From positions 2,672,501 through 2,736,500 of the forward strand of contig CP134536.1 in assembly GCA_031826515.1 (NCBI GenBank): DNA of 64,000 nt. The letters run 5' to 3'. The position numbers and the translations under genes are program-made. Positions 18,314 through 27,569 of the stretch are shown here, piece after piece (the first letter of the stretch is position 1; each line of letters opens with the position of its first letter). Below the pieces are notes generated by a model. The model was given only the letters and a program-made list of their open reading frames with translations, was not told where the DNA came from and made no database searches. The stretch is from Flavobacteriaceae bacterium HL-DH10. GTDB taxonomy: Bacteria > Bacteroidota > Bacteroidia > Flavobacteriales > Flavobacteriaceae.

Positions 18314-18321
18314 TTACTTTG
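18314..18321 (+). promoter_or_regulatory. Probable -7 promoter element of the second sigma factor gene
   Basis: TTACTTTG matches the Bacteroidota consensus TAnnTTTG in seven of eight positions and lies 20 bases before the GTG start codon, leaving a very short leader. The right arm of the 19-bp inverted repeat ends 3 bases upstream of it. Confidence 0.4.
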
Positions 18322-18340
18322 CGATGTGTAAACTAATAAG

Positions 18341-18916
18341 GTGCCATTGAAAAATAATGAAATTAGTAATTTAAAATCGTTTAAAACTCTTATAAAAAAA
18401 GGGGATAAAAATGCATTTAAAATTATTTTTAACACCTATTATAAAAGATTGTATTTGTTTTCTCTTAACTATGTTGAAGATAAATATGCTGCTGAAGAGA
18501 TTGTTGAAAATGTTTTACTTAAACTTTGGCAAAAAAGAAATAAACTAGATAAAATAGATAATCTAAAATCTTATTTGTACACAATGGTGCGAAATGCTTC
18601 TTTAGATTATATTAAAAAAGAAAAGAAATTTATACGTTTAGATCTAGAAAAGCATGATTCTGTAACTTTAAAAGATCAATTCATTATAGAAGAAGAAACT
18701 TATGCTGTTTTATTTCAAGCTTTAGATACTTTGCCATCAAAATGTCGAAAAGTCTTCGAATTATCATGTTTAGAAGGTTTAAAATATAAAGACATTGCAG
18801 AAGATCTTCAAATAAGTATAAATACAGTGAAATCTCAACGGTCAAGAGCCATTGAGCTCCTAAAATCACATTTAAAAAATCATCCTTTTTTTCAAATATT
18901 ATTAGCGACTTTATAA
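18341..18916 (+). CDS. ECF sigma-70 factor of PUL 2 (FecI-like)
   Basis: A 191-residue ECF sigma factor, paralogous to the one at 8041. Region 2 ends in AAEEIVENVLLKLWQKRNKL and region 4 has YKDIAEDLQISINTVKSQRS. The start is a GTG giving MPL; the first ATG in frame lies too far inside region 2. It stands 143 bases before its FecR partner. Region 4 differs clearly from its paralogue (NTVKSQRSRA against NTVKTHYTRA), which would allow the two PULs to be read separately despite their similar anti-sigma factors. Confidence 0.93.
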   Translation: MPLKNNEISNLKSFKTLIKKGDKNAFKIIFNTYYKRLYLFSLNYVEDKYAAEEIVENVLLKLWQKRNKLDKIDNLKSYLYTMVRNASLDYIKKEKKFIRLDLEKHDSVTLKDQFIIEEETYAVLFQALDTLPSKCRKVFELSCLEGLKYKDIAEDLQISINTVKSQRSRAIELLKSHLKNHPFFQILLATL

Positions 18917-19059
18917 TATTTTAAATTTTATTTCATTTTTTTTCCACCCGAAACACCTTTTTTTTAGTCATATAGGTATATTGTCAAATTGCAAAAAAAT
19001 ATGTTATAATATTAGCATATTCGCAAACAATAAAATTCTATTTTATTATATTAAAGATA

Positions 19060-20223
19060 ATGCGGGAAAACCTATCAGAATACCAAATAGCACAATTGAT
19101 TTTTCAATCGATTTCGAAAACAATTACAATAGAAGAAAAAGCAATTCTAGATAATTGGTTAAAACATGAAGACAATCTTGCGCTTTACAATAAAATTATA
19201 GATAAGAAAAACATTCAAGACAAACTCTCTATTTACAAACAAATTGAAATTGAAAGAGTATATAGGAATCTTGAAGAAAAAATAATAAATAATAAAATCA
19301 AGGTTAGAAAGTTAAAGGTATTTAATGTTTTTAAATATGCTTCTGTTGCTATTTTGTTTTTGGGCATTGGTTATTTATACCAAACAGGATATTTTAACAG
19401 TAAATCGACTTTAATAACACCTTCCATCGAAAATATTACGCTTCAATTAGAAAATGGTTCAGTAAAAATTATTAAAGAAGATGGTACTTCTGAGTTACGA
19501 GATTCTAAAGGAAATATTATAGGAACACAAAACGGTACACAAATAGTATATAGTGATGAAGTTGAGAAAGAAACTCTAGTATATAACACATTAACTGTGC
19601 CTTATGGAAAACGTTTTGAAGTGTTATTGTCTGACGGGACACACGTTCATTTAAACGCAGGTACTTCGTTAAAATACCCAGTAAAATTTTTAGCAGGACA
19701 AAATCGCCAAGTATATTTAAAAGGGGAAGCCTTTTTTAGTGTTGCTAAAGATACTAAACACCCATTTATAGTCAATTCTGGTGCTTTAAATGTTCAAGTT
19801 TTAGGAACTCAATTTAATGTGTCTAGCTATCCTGAAGATAGTGAAACCGATGTCGTTCTTGTTGAAGGTTCTGTTAGCTTATATTCTAAAGTTAATGTAA
19901 ATAATAATGTATTATTAAAGCCTGGATTTAAGGGGAGTTACAGTAAACAAAACATTAGTATTTCTACTAATCCTGTAATAACGAGTGTTTACACATCTTG
20001 GATAGACGGCGGATTAGTTTTTAGAAATATGACTTTTAATAATATTCTAAAAAAAATGGAAAGACATTACAATGTTAAGATCACTGCAAATAACATTGAA
20101 TTAGCCAACGAGAAATTTAATGCAAGTTTTAGAAATGAACCCATTGAAAAAATACTGGAATATTTCAAAATCACCTATAACATTAATTACACCATAGAAA
20201 ATAATAAAATATTAATCAACTAA
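19060..20223 (+). CDS. FecR-family anti-sigma factor of PUL 2
   Basis: A 387-residue inner-membrane protein built like the FecR of PUL 1. The N-terminal sigma-binding region comes first (DNWLKHEDNL), then a membrane segment at about residues 90-107, the FecR domain (YGKRFEVLLSDGTHVHLNAG, LKGEAFFSVAKD), and the C-terminal DUF4974 domain ending YFKITYNINYTIENNKIL. Similarity to its paralogue runs through the whole periplasmic part, so the two systems arose by duplication or share one origin. It should hold the sigma factor inactive until SusC2 signals substrate. Confidence 0.93.
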   Translation: MRENLSEYQIAQLIFQSISKTITIEEKAILDNWLKHEDNLALYNKIIDKKNIQDKLSIYKQIEIERVYRNLEEKIINNKIKVRKLKVFNVFKYASVAILFLGIGYLYQTGYFNSKSTLITPSIENITLQLENGSVKIIKEDGTSELRDSKGNIIGTQNGTQIVYSDEVEKETLVYNTLTVPYGKRFEVLLSDGTHVHLNAGTSLKYPVKFLAGQNRQVYLKGEAFFSVAKDTKHPFIVNSGALNVQVLGTQFNVSSYPEDSETDVVLVEGSVSLYSKVNVNNNVLLKPGFKGSYSKQNISISTNPVITSVYTSWIDGGLVFRNMTFNNILKKMERHYNVKITANNIELANEKFNASFRNEPIEKILEYFKITYNINYTIENNKILIN

Positions 20224-20334
20224 CTAAACTAAAATTCACTCTTGCCTATGACTTAGACACCACAAAAATTAAACTAAATCAAAAGCACATTTTTATTGTT
20301 CATTTTAACACATTTAAAATAGAACAAAAAAAAA

Positions 20335-20360
20335 CCGGAAAATGGTGACACATTTCCCGA
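20335..20360 (+). promoter_or_regulatory. Conserved leader hairpin 56 bases before susC of PUL 2
   Basis: CCGGAAAATG (20335-20344) and CATTTCCCGA (20351-20360) pair like the element before the first susC, with a run of As in front and nearly the same distance (56 against 57 bases) to the start codon. The loop sequence differs (GTGACA against CTGCAA) while most paired bases are kept, which argues for a selected RNA structure. Confidence 0.6.
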
Positions 20361-20415
20361 TTTATTAAAAATGTGATTAAGCTAAATTAATAACCACAAT
20401 TAACACTTCAAAAGT

Positions 20416-23400
20416 ATGAAAAAACTTCTTAACAAAGAAAGAAGCCATAACCAACGACTGCTAAAATTTGACTTAAAGATGAAACTAAGCGTACTATTTA
20501 TATTTGTTGTATTCTTCACGCTTCAAGCAAACAATTCGTATTCTCAAAAAACAAAGGTTTCTTTAAATTTAAATAACGCTTCAGTAAGTCAAATTATTGA
20601 CGAGATTGAAAGCAATACAGAATTTCGATTTGTTTATAAAATTAAAGATGTAAATATTAAACGTAGTATCTCTATTAATGTAAAAAAGGAATCTATTGAT
20701 GTTGTATTAAATAAAATGTTTTTGAATACAAATACGTCTTATAGTATTGTTGATAGACAAATATTTTTATTAAAAAATGAAGAGTCTACTACTCCTAAAG
20801 AAGTATTTAATCAATCGGTTAAAGAAAATAAGATACAAACATTCGATTTACAAGGAATAATCATAGATGCTTATGGGCAACCTTTACCAGGAGCGAGTAT
20901 TTTAGAAAAAGGAACAAAAAATGGAACTCAAACAGATTTTGATGGAAACTTTTCTTTAAAAGTCTCAGATAAAAATGCCATTTTACTAATTTCTTACATT
21001 GGTTTTATACCACAAGAAATATCGGTTAACGGACAAACTAATTTAAGTGTTACACTACAAGAGGATGTTGCTTCATTAGAAGAGGTGGTACTTGTTGGTT
21101 ATGGAACGCAAAAAAAAGCGCTTGTAACAGGTGCAAGTGTACAAGTTAGTGGTGAAAACCTTGAGAAAATGAGTGCGGTTAATGCGCTTCAGGCGTTACA
21201 GGGACAATCGCCAGGGGTACAAATAACATCTACTTCAGGACAGCCTGGAGAAAGTTTAAAAGTTGTAATTCGTGGTGTTGGGTCTACCTCAGGGAGTAAC
21301 CCTTTATATGTAGTAGATGGGATATTAACGAATGATATATCATACTTAAATAATTCAGATATAGAATCTATTTCTGTTCTAAAAGATGCAGCATCTGCAG
21401 CTATTTATGGATCGCAAGCTTCTAATGGTGTTGTTTTAGTGTCAACAAAAAAAGGAAAAAGAGGTAAGGCTGCCCAAATTACTTTCGATCAGTACTATGG
21501 TCTTCAATCAGTGCCTAAAAAAATGGATTTGTTGAATGCTAGTGAGTATGCTATTATGATAAATGAAGCAGCAATGAACTCGGGTAAAAACCCTTATTTC
21601 ACTAATGCTGAAATAGCTGGTTTAGGAAATGGTACAAATTGGATAGACGAAATGTTTGTTGATAATACTACTACACAAAATTACTCTTTAGGAGTGTCTG
21701 GAGGTTCAGATAGTTCTGTGTATTCAGCATCTTTATCTTATTTAGGTCAAGAAGGTATTGTTGGAGGTAAAGATTTATCAAACTACGAACGATATAATTT
21801 CAGATTTAATTCAGAACATAAACTTTATAAAGATATTGTCACTTTTGGAGAGAATTTAAGTTTTGCATATATAAATAAAAATGGAGTAGGTGTTGGTAAT
21901 CAGTATAATAACTCGTTAAGAAGTACTTTTAGTGTTTCGCCTTTATTGTCTATGTATGATACTAATGGAGATTACTTTAATACTTCTAATAGTAGTGAAC
22001 CTTGGTTAGCAGGTGTTGCCAATCCATATGCAGAGATGGCTTATAATAATCAGAATGAAAGTAATAATCAGAAATTGTTAGGTAATGTTTATTTGCAAAT
22101 AGAGCCAATTAAAAATTTAACGTTTAAAACAACTTTAGGCTTAGATTATTATGCAGGAGAAGGACATTCTTATAGCCCTATTTATCAATTATCAGTTTAT
22201 TCATTTAATGAATTTGATAGAGCTTCTCAGGATATGAATAAAGGTAAAACTTTAACTTGGGATAATTTATTAACATATAAGTTTGATGTAACAGATAATC
22301 ATCATTTTGAAACTTTGGTTGGTTCATCTTCAATAAATTATGATGGCACCTATTTAAGTGGTAACAATGTGAATGTTATTTTTAGTGATTTAAATCATGC
22401 TTGGTTAGATAATGCTACAAATAGAGATGGTACTTTAATTGGTGGTCCTAATGGTGGGAAATCAGAAAATAAGAGAATGTCTTATTTTGGTAGGTTAAAC
22501 TACAATTTTAAAGACACATACTTATTAAATGCCACGTTTAGAGCTGATGGTTCTTCTAATTTTCATCCAGATAATCAATGGGGGTACTTTCCATCGGTAT
22601 CAGCAGGTTGGGTAGCTTCAAATGAAAATTTCTTGAGTGATTCTAATGCGATTAACTTTTTTAAATTAAGAGCGAGTTGGGGACAAGTAGGAAACCAGAA
22701 TGTTGGAGCTTTTCAATATTTAGCACCAATTCAAACATCAACCACTAATTATATTTTCGGAAATCAAGAAGGGATATTAACACCAGGGGCATATCCAAAT
22801 AGATTGCCAAATCCAGATTTAAAATGGGAAACATCAGAACAAATCAATATAGGTTTTGATGCCAGATTATTTAATAATACTTTAAATATTAATTTTGATT
22901 GGTATGAAAAAACGAATAAAGATTGGTTAATTGTAGCTCCAATTTTAGCAACGGCTGGTGCTGATGCGCCTTATATAAATGGAGGTAATGTTGTAAATAC
23001 AGGTGTTGAATTAGCATTAAGTTATCAAAATAGAATAGGTGATTTTAGTTATAGTATTGCTGCAAACGGCGCATATAACAAAAATGAAGTTGGAGAAATA
23101 CCGACGGCAGATGGTATCATACACGGCGCCACAAATCAATTGTATAATAATGCACCAGAGTTTTACAGAGCACAAGATGGATTTCCAATAGGCTATTTCT
23201 GGGGTTTTAAAACGGCAGGCGTTTTTCAAAACCAACAACAGGTAAATGATTATGGGATACAACCAAATGCTGCACCTGGAGATATTATTTATCAAGATAT
23301 ATCTGGAAATGGTTCCATAGGCGATGAAGACAAAACAATGATTGGTGATCCTAATCCAGATTTTACTTTTGGTTTTTCAATTACAGGAAGTTATAAAGCA

Positions 23401-23844
23401 TTTGATTTTTCTGTTTCAGCAAATGGTGTAGCAGGAAATCAATTAGTACAATCTTACAGAGATCAATCAGGTGCATATGGAAACTATACATCAGCAATAT
23501 TTAATCGTTGGCATGGAGAAGGTTCTTCAAATACAACACCACGAGTGACGGAAGATAACAGGAACTTTACTCAGTTTTCAGATTTATATATTCAAGATGG
23601 AGATTTCCTAAGGCTAAGTAACATTACCTTAGGTCTTGACTTAGCGAAATTAAAACAAAGTAAGCCCTTTTTTGCTAGTGAATTTAGAGTTTATGTATCT
23701 GTATTAAATCTACATACATTTACTAAATACGACGGTATGGATCCAGAAATTGGATTTGGAACCGATAGTTTTTCATCTGGTGTTGATGTAGGATATTATC
23801 CTAGACCAAGAACGATTATGATGGGATTAAACGTTAAACTTTAA
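20416..23844 (+). CDS. SusC/RagA-family TonB-dependent outer-membrane receptor with STN domain (PUL 2)
   Basis: A 1142-residue outer-membrane receptor. It has an extended signal region with the same KFDLKMKL stretch as the first SusC, and an STN domain (about 48-120). The CarboxypepD-like domain (GIIIDAYGQPLPGASI) is followed by the plug (EVVLVGYGTQKK, LYVVDGIL, LKDAASAAIYGSQASNGVV) and the barrel. The partner SusD gene starts 13 bases downstream. The STN domain ties it to the FecR/ECF pair upstream. From the enzymes behind it (GH5, GH31, GH3, GH42, GH29) the imported oligosaccharides are most likely xyloglucan fragments. Confidence 0.96.
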   Translation: MKKLLNKERSHNQRLLKFDLKMKLSVLFIFVVFFTLQANNSYSQKTKVSLNLNNASVSQIIDEIESNTEFRFVYKIKDVNIKRSISINVKKESIDVVLNKMFLNTNTSYSIVDRQIFLLKNEESTTPKEVFNQSVKENKIQTFDLQGIIIDAYGQPLPGASILEKGTKNGTQTDFDGNFSLKVSDKNAILLISYIGFIPQEISVNGQTNLSVTLQEDVASLEEVVLVGYGTQKKALVTGASVQVSGENLEKMSAVNALQALQGQSPGVQITSTSGQPGESLKVVIRGVGSTSGSNPLYVVDGILTNDISYLNNSDIESISVLKDAASAAIYGSQASNGVVLVSTKKGKRGKAAQITFDQYYGLQSVPKKMDLLNASEYAIMINEAAMNSGKNPYFTNAEIAGLGNGTNWIDEMFVDNTTTQNYSLGVSGGSDSSVYSASLSYLGQEGIVGGKDLSNYERYNFRFNSEHKLYKDIVTFGENLSFAYINKNGVGVGNQYNNSLRSTFSVSPLLSMYDTNGDYFNTSNSSEPWLAGVANPYAEMAYNNQNESNNQKLLGNVYLQIEPIKNLTFKTTLGLDYYAGEGHSYSPIYQLSVYSFNEFDRASQDMNKGKTLTWDNLLTYKFDVTDNHHFETLVGSSSINYDGTYLSGNNVNVIFSDLNHAWLDNATNRDGTLIGGPNGGKSENKRMSYFGRLNYNFKDTYLLNATFRADGSSNFHPDNQWGYFPSVSAGWVASNENFLSDSNAINFFKLRASWGQVGNQNVGAFQYLAPIQTSTTNYIFGNQEGILTPGAYPNRLPNPDLKWETSEQINIGFDARLFNNTLNINFDWYEKTNKDWLIVAPILATAGADAPYINGGNVVNTGVELALSYQNRIGDFSYSIAANGAYNKNEVGEIPTADGIIHGATNQLYNNAPEFYRAQDGFPIGYFWGFKTAGVFQNQQQVNDYGIQPNAAPGDIIYQDISGNGSIGDEDKTMIGDPNPDFTFGFSITGSYKAFDFSVSANGVAGNQLVQSYRDQSGAYGNYTSAIFNRWHGEGSSNTTPRVTEDNRNFTQFSDLYIQDGDFLRLSNITLGLDLAKLKQSKPFFASEFRVYVSVLNLHTFTKYDGMDPEIGFGTDSFSSGVDVGYYPRPRTIMMGLNVKL

Positions 23845-23857
23845 AAAAAATAGAAAA

Positions 23858-25432
23858 ATGAAAAATACATATTTATACATATTATTTTTAGGTTTATTGT
23901 CTCTAAGTTCTTGTAGTTTAGACACAGAACCTTTAACACAATTAACAGATACAAACTTTTATTCAAGTACAGATGATGCATATACCGCACTGGTAGGATG
24001 TTATGATGGATTACAAGTTGTTGGTGGTATTGGAGGTATGAGTTTTCCAGTAGCAAGCGAAGTCATGTCTGACGACTGCTTTGGTGGAACTGGCGCATCT
24101 GATGGCTATAATTTTGCTGCCGTAGATGAATTTGATATTAACCGTTCTCCTGCCGATGTAGATTTATTGAATGGTAATTGGGTAGCTTATTATAGAGCGA
24201 TTTACCGTTGTAATGTTTTCTTATCTAAAATGGATCAAATAGACTGGAAAGGTGATGAGGCATTAAGAAATACTTACGAATCTGAAACACGAGTTATTAG
24301 AGCTTATCTATATTTTGAAATGGTAAGACTTTGGGGAAACATTCCTCTGTTAACAGAACCTTCTACTGAAAATATTCCGCAAGCAAATCCAGATGAAGTT
24401 TATGCTGTAATAGCACAGGACTTAGTTTTTGCTGCAGAAAATTTATCAAGTGGAGCTTACAATTCTGTTGATAGTGGGCGTGTTACAAAATGGGCTGCTA
24501 AATCATTACTTGGTCGTGTTTATTTATATTACACAGGGTATTATGGTAAATCAGATTTAGTAGGTATAGTTACTAAAGTTCAAGCATTATCACATTTAGA
24601 AGATGTTATTACAGGAAGCGGACATGGTTTAGTTGATGATTTTTCAACACTTTGGCCAGCAGCATCTATAGATAATTATGCAGGAGAAGATAATAAAGAA
24701 AATATCTTCTCAATTAAATATACATATACCAGTGATTATAATGGGAATACTGATGGTAACCATTGGATGGTTATGTTTGGTATGAGAGAATTCACATCTT
24801 ATCCTTACGGAAACGGATGGGGAATTACTGTGAATGGTAAATTATGGGATTCCTATAAAGATACTGACACTAGAAGATCTGCATCGATTATTAGTGTTGA
24901 TGATGAAGAAATTCCTTTTGATAAAATTAATAACCAAAGAGAATATACTGGGTATTATAATAAAAAGTATTCACCAATGTCTGATATAGATGGTAATAGT
25001 GTTGTAACAGCAGTTGGAGGTGTTAGTTTTCAAATTAGCCAATTTCAAGATTATGTGGTTATGAGATATTCAGATGTGCTTTTAATGGCAGCAGAATTAG
25101 GAAGTGCTAATGCGCAAACTTATTTTGATGAGGTAAGACAGCGTGCTTATAAAGAGAATTTTGTCTCAACTACCGTGTCTCAAGAAAATATTATGAAAGA
25201 AAGACATTTAGAATTTGCTTTAGAAGGTGTTAGATATTGGGATTTATTACGTCAAGGTGTTAATACTGCTGCATCAACAATTGCTGAAACTACAGAATTG
25301 TTAAGTGGTGGTGTATCAGATACTAAAATTATTTCTGAGGAAAATATCAAAACAACAAACGGTTTGATTCAAATTCCAAATACGCAAATTACATTATCTA
25401 ATAATGTTTTACAGCAAAATGCTGGCTGGTAA
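23858..25432 (+). CDS. SusD/RagB-family outer-membrane glycan-binding lipoprotein (PUL 2)
   Basis: A 524-residue lipoprotein with lipobox SSC (Cys19). The N-terminal half holds the SusD helices (ETRVIRAYLYFEMVRLWGNIPL) and the AKSLLGRVYLYYTGYYG segment. The C-terminal half has DYVVMRYSDVLLMAAELGSA, the RHLEFALEGVRYWDLLRQG helix and the closing QIPNTQITLS. These are the standard landmarks. It forms the lid of SusC2 and binds the glycan at the cell surface. It is translationally close to both susC (13 bases) and the next lipoprotein gene (26 bases). Confidence 0.95.
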   Translation: MKNTYLYILFLGLLSLSSCSLDTEPLTQLTDTNFYSSTDDAYTALVGCYDGLQVVGGIGGMSFPVASEVMSDDCFGGTGASDGYNFAAVDEFDINRSPADVDLLNGNWVAYYRAIYRCNVFLSKMDQIDWKGDEALRNTYESETRVIRAYLYFEMVRLWGNIPLLTEPSTENIPQANPDEVYAVIAQDLVFAAENLSSGAYNSVDSGRVTKWAAKSLLGRVYLYYTGYYGKSDLVGIVTKVQALSHLEDVITGSGHGLVDDFSTLWPAASIDNYAGEDNKENIFSIKYTYTSDYNGNTDGNHWMVMFGMREFTSYPYGNGWGITVNGKLWDSYKDTDTRRSASIISVDDEEIPFDKINNQREYTGYYNKKYSPMSDIDGNSVVTAVGGVSFQISQFQDYVVMRYSDVLLMAAELGSANAQTYFDEVRQRAYKENFVSTTVSQENIMKERHLEFALEGVRYWDLLRQGVNTAASTIAETTELLSGGVSDTKIISEENIKTTNGLIQIPNTQITLSNNVLQQNAGW

Positions 25433-25458
25433 TTTTTAACTAAACTAAATATTTAAAA

Positions 25459-27342
25459 ATGAAAAATATAAAAATATTAATTGCATCATTTTTGATGTTG
25501 GGAATAGGATTTCTAATATCATCTTGTGAGGCTGAAAAGTATTCACTTGGTAATACGCCTGATAAATCTGAAATAGATTTTGAAATTGTTCAAGATTTTA
25601 CTGCAGATTCAGGTGGAAATACTGTAATCATGACTAACAATACCGATGGTGTTATTTTAACATGGAATTATGGAACTGGAAAATCTAATAAAAAAGTTGA
25701 AACAGTTAAATATGCTTTTAAAGGAGATTATACAATATATATTTCGGCAGTAACTGCTGGAGGTATTGTAGAATTAGATCCGGTTACAATTACGGTAACA
25801 GATGATAATTTAAGTTATGTAGATGACCCTTTATGGACCGCTCTTTCTGGTGGTGTTGGTCATTCTAAAACATGGTATTTAGACCTGAATGCAGATGGTG
25901 AATCTAAATATTTTGGAGCACCAATGTCTTTTTCTGGAAACGAACTTGTTTGGGATAAAGAATGTGAAGGGAATCCAGATGATGGTTTATGTTGGATATG
26001 GGAACCAGAATGGGCAGGAAATGAGTGGATTGCAGATGCTGGAGATTATGGTTCAATGACATTTAGTTTAGAAGGTGGGCCATTTATTAATGTAAACCAC
26101 GCTCTTACTACTAATAGAGGCGAAGAAAATGGAACCTATTTTTTAGATGCTGATGCAAAAACACTAACACTAACTGATGCAGCTATACTACAAAATTCTT
26201 GGGGAGATAACGATGTTAATGATTGGTCTAATTATAGAATTTTAACATTAACAGAAGATGCGATGCAACTTGCAGCATTTCATAACTCTAAAGAAGAATT
26301 AGTGATTTTTAACTTTATTTCAAAAGAATATAGCGATAATTGGGTAGCAGAAGATTTACCAGATCCAAATCCTGCTATTGATTTAAACGGAGGGACTGTT
26401 GATGATTTATTATCAGTAACATCTACAACATCAAAAACGTGGTCTTTAAGTCCAGATACTCCTTTTAACTGGACAGATTTAAATGGAACATTCTTAAATG
26501 ATTGGAACTCTGTTGAAGATTACCCAGACTGGGCAGCTTATACACCAGATGATCAAGTAGCTGTCGTTAATAATAAAATAACATTTAATGATGATGGTAC
26601 AGTCACTACTATTGATAGTAATGGTAATGAAGCAGAAGGTACATATATAACTTCTACAGATGGAACTAATGTTATTACTTTCACAGATATTACACCTGTT
26701 TTTCCTGTAGGAAGTTCATTAGATAAAGTATCTACAACTGCCAATAATGAATGGAAAATTATAAAAACGGGCTTAACGGGTACAACGGTTACTGATGTTT
26801 GGTTTGGTAAGCGCGATGAAGTTAAGAGTGAATATATGGTATTCCATTTTGTGTTAGAAGATCCAAATGCTGATCCAAATGCTGAGGTTAAAGCTATTTT
26901 GACAGGAAATACTTGGAAAATAGATTCTAATAGAACTTATGATACTACTATTGGGGGTATTGCAGTTCAAGGACCTGCGGTGTATTCAGATTTTGCTTCT
27001 TGGTCTTGGAATCCCTTACCAGGAGAACAATATGCTGCTGGTGATGTTGGTGTAGATTACGGGGACATGACTTTTAACATTGATGGAACTATGGTTGTTA
27101 ACCAATTAACAGATAGTGGTTCTGTAACGTTAAATGGAACATGGAGCGTAAGTGATGGTGAATTAACTATTACAGCAGAAATGCTACACCCATGGACTGC
27201 TGATTATGCTGTTGCAGACTGGACAGCAATTAGAACTTTTAAAATAGAACCAGGTGCATTGCTTTTACAAGCAGAAAGAGATGCTGCACTTTCAGGTGAA
27301 GACGCATTCTGGATAACCTGGATTTTTGTTCCAGGAGTTTAA
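25459..27342 (+). CDS. Surface glycan-binding lipoprotein (SGBP-like) with PKD-type and three repeated beta domains
   Basis: A 627-residue lipoprotein (lipobox SSC, Cys23, followed by EAEK). Residues 40-120 resemble a PKD fold. The rest is three related units beginning near 130, 310 and 465, each opening with a K(T)W-type strand and passing through YGDMTF/YGSMTF or ITFND, NGTW/NGTY and a late hydrophobic strand. The first and third are most alike (DYGSMTFSLEGG against DYGDMTFNIDGT). Position directly behind susD is where SusE/F or SGBP-B proteins are encoded. No enzyme motif is present. Role inferred: capture of the polysaccharide at the cell surface. Confidence 0.75.
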   Translation: MKNIKILIASFLMLGIGFLISSCEAEKYSLGNTPDKSEIDFEIVQDFTADSGGNTVIMTNNTDGVILTWNYGTGKSNKKVETVKYAFKGDYTIYISAVTAGGIVELDPVTITVTDDNLSYVDDPLWTALSGGVGHSKTWYLDLNADGESKYFGAPMSFSGNELVWDKECEGNPDDGLCWIWEPEWAGNEWIADAGDYGSMTFSLEGGPFINVNHALTTNRGEENGTYFLDADAKTLTLTDAAILQNSWGDNDVNDWSNYRILTLTEDAMQLAAFHNSKEELVIFNFISKEYSDNWVAEDLPDPNPAIDLNGGTVDDLLSVTSTTSKTWSLSPDTPFNWTDLNGTFLNDWNSVEDYPDWAAYTPDDQVAVVNNKITFNDDGTVTTIDSNGNEAEGTYITSTDGTNVITFTDITPVFPVGSSLDKVSTTANNEWKIIKTGLTGTTVTDVWFGKRDEVKSEYMVFHFVLEDPNADPNAEVKAILTGNTWKIDSNRTYDTTIGGIAVQGPAVYSDFASWSWNPLPGEQYAAGDVGVDYGDMTFNIDGTMVVNQLTDSGSVTLNGTWSVSDGELTITAEMLHPWTADYAVADWTAIRTFKIEPGALLLQAERDAALSGEDAFWITWIFVPGV

Positions 27343-27350
27343 ACACATAA

Positions 27351-27386
27351 ATATATCACTGTACCTTTTTAGGTGCAGTGATATAT
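27351..27386 (+). promoter_or_regulatory. Intercistronic hairpin between the surface lipoprotein and GH31 genes
   Basis: ATATATCACTG (27351-27361) pairs exactly with CAGTGATATAT (27376-27386). Four more pairs (one G-T) extend the stem to 15 bp with a loop of six bases. No T-run follows. It sits at the start of a 227-base gap. A stem like this at the 3' end of susCD-SGBP could stabilize that part of the message or reduce read-through into the enzyme genes. Confidence 0.6.
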
Positions 27387-27569
27387 ATTGCTTTGATTGA
27401 AGAATGCTTCAGTGGAGAAGGATACACCTGAAGTAAATTCTATAAACTTTGTGTTAATCTAAATAGGTTAAACTTAATCATCTAATATTTAAATTATTAT
27501 AGATTTCTAATTATGTTTCCTTAGTCTTAATTTTTAATTTAGACAGGTAACAGCATTTAAATATTCAAT

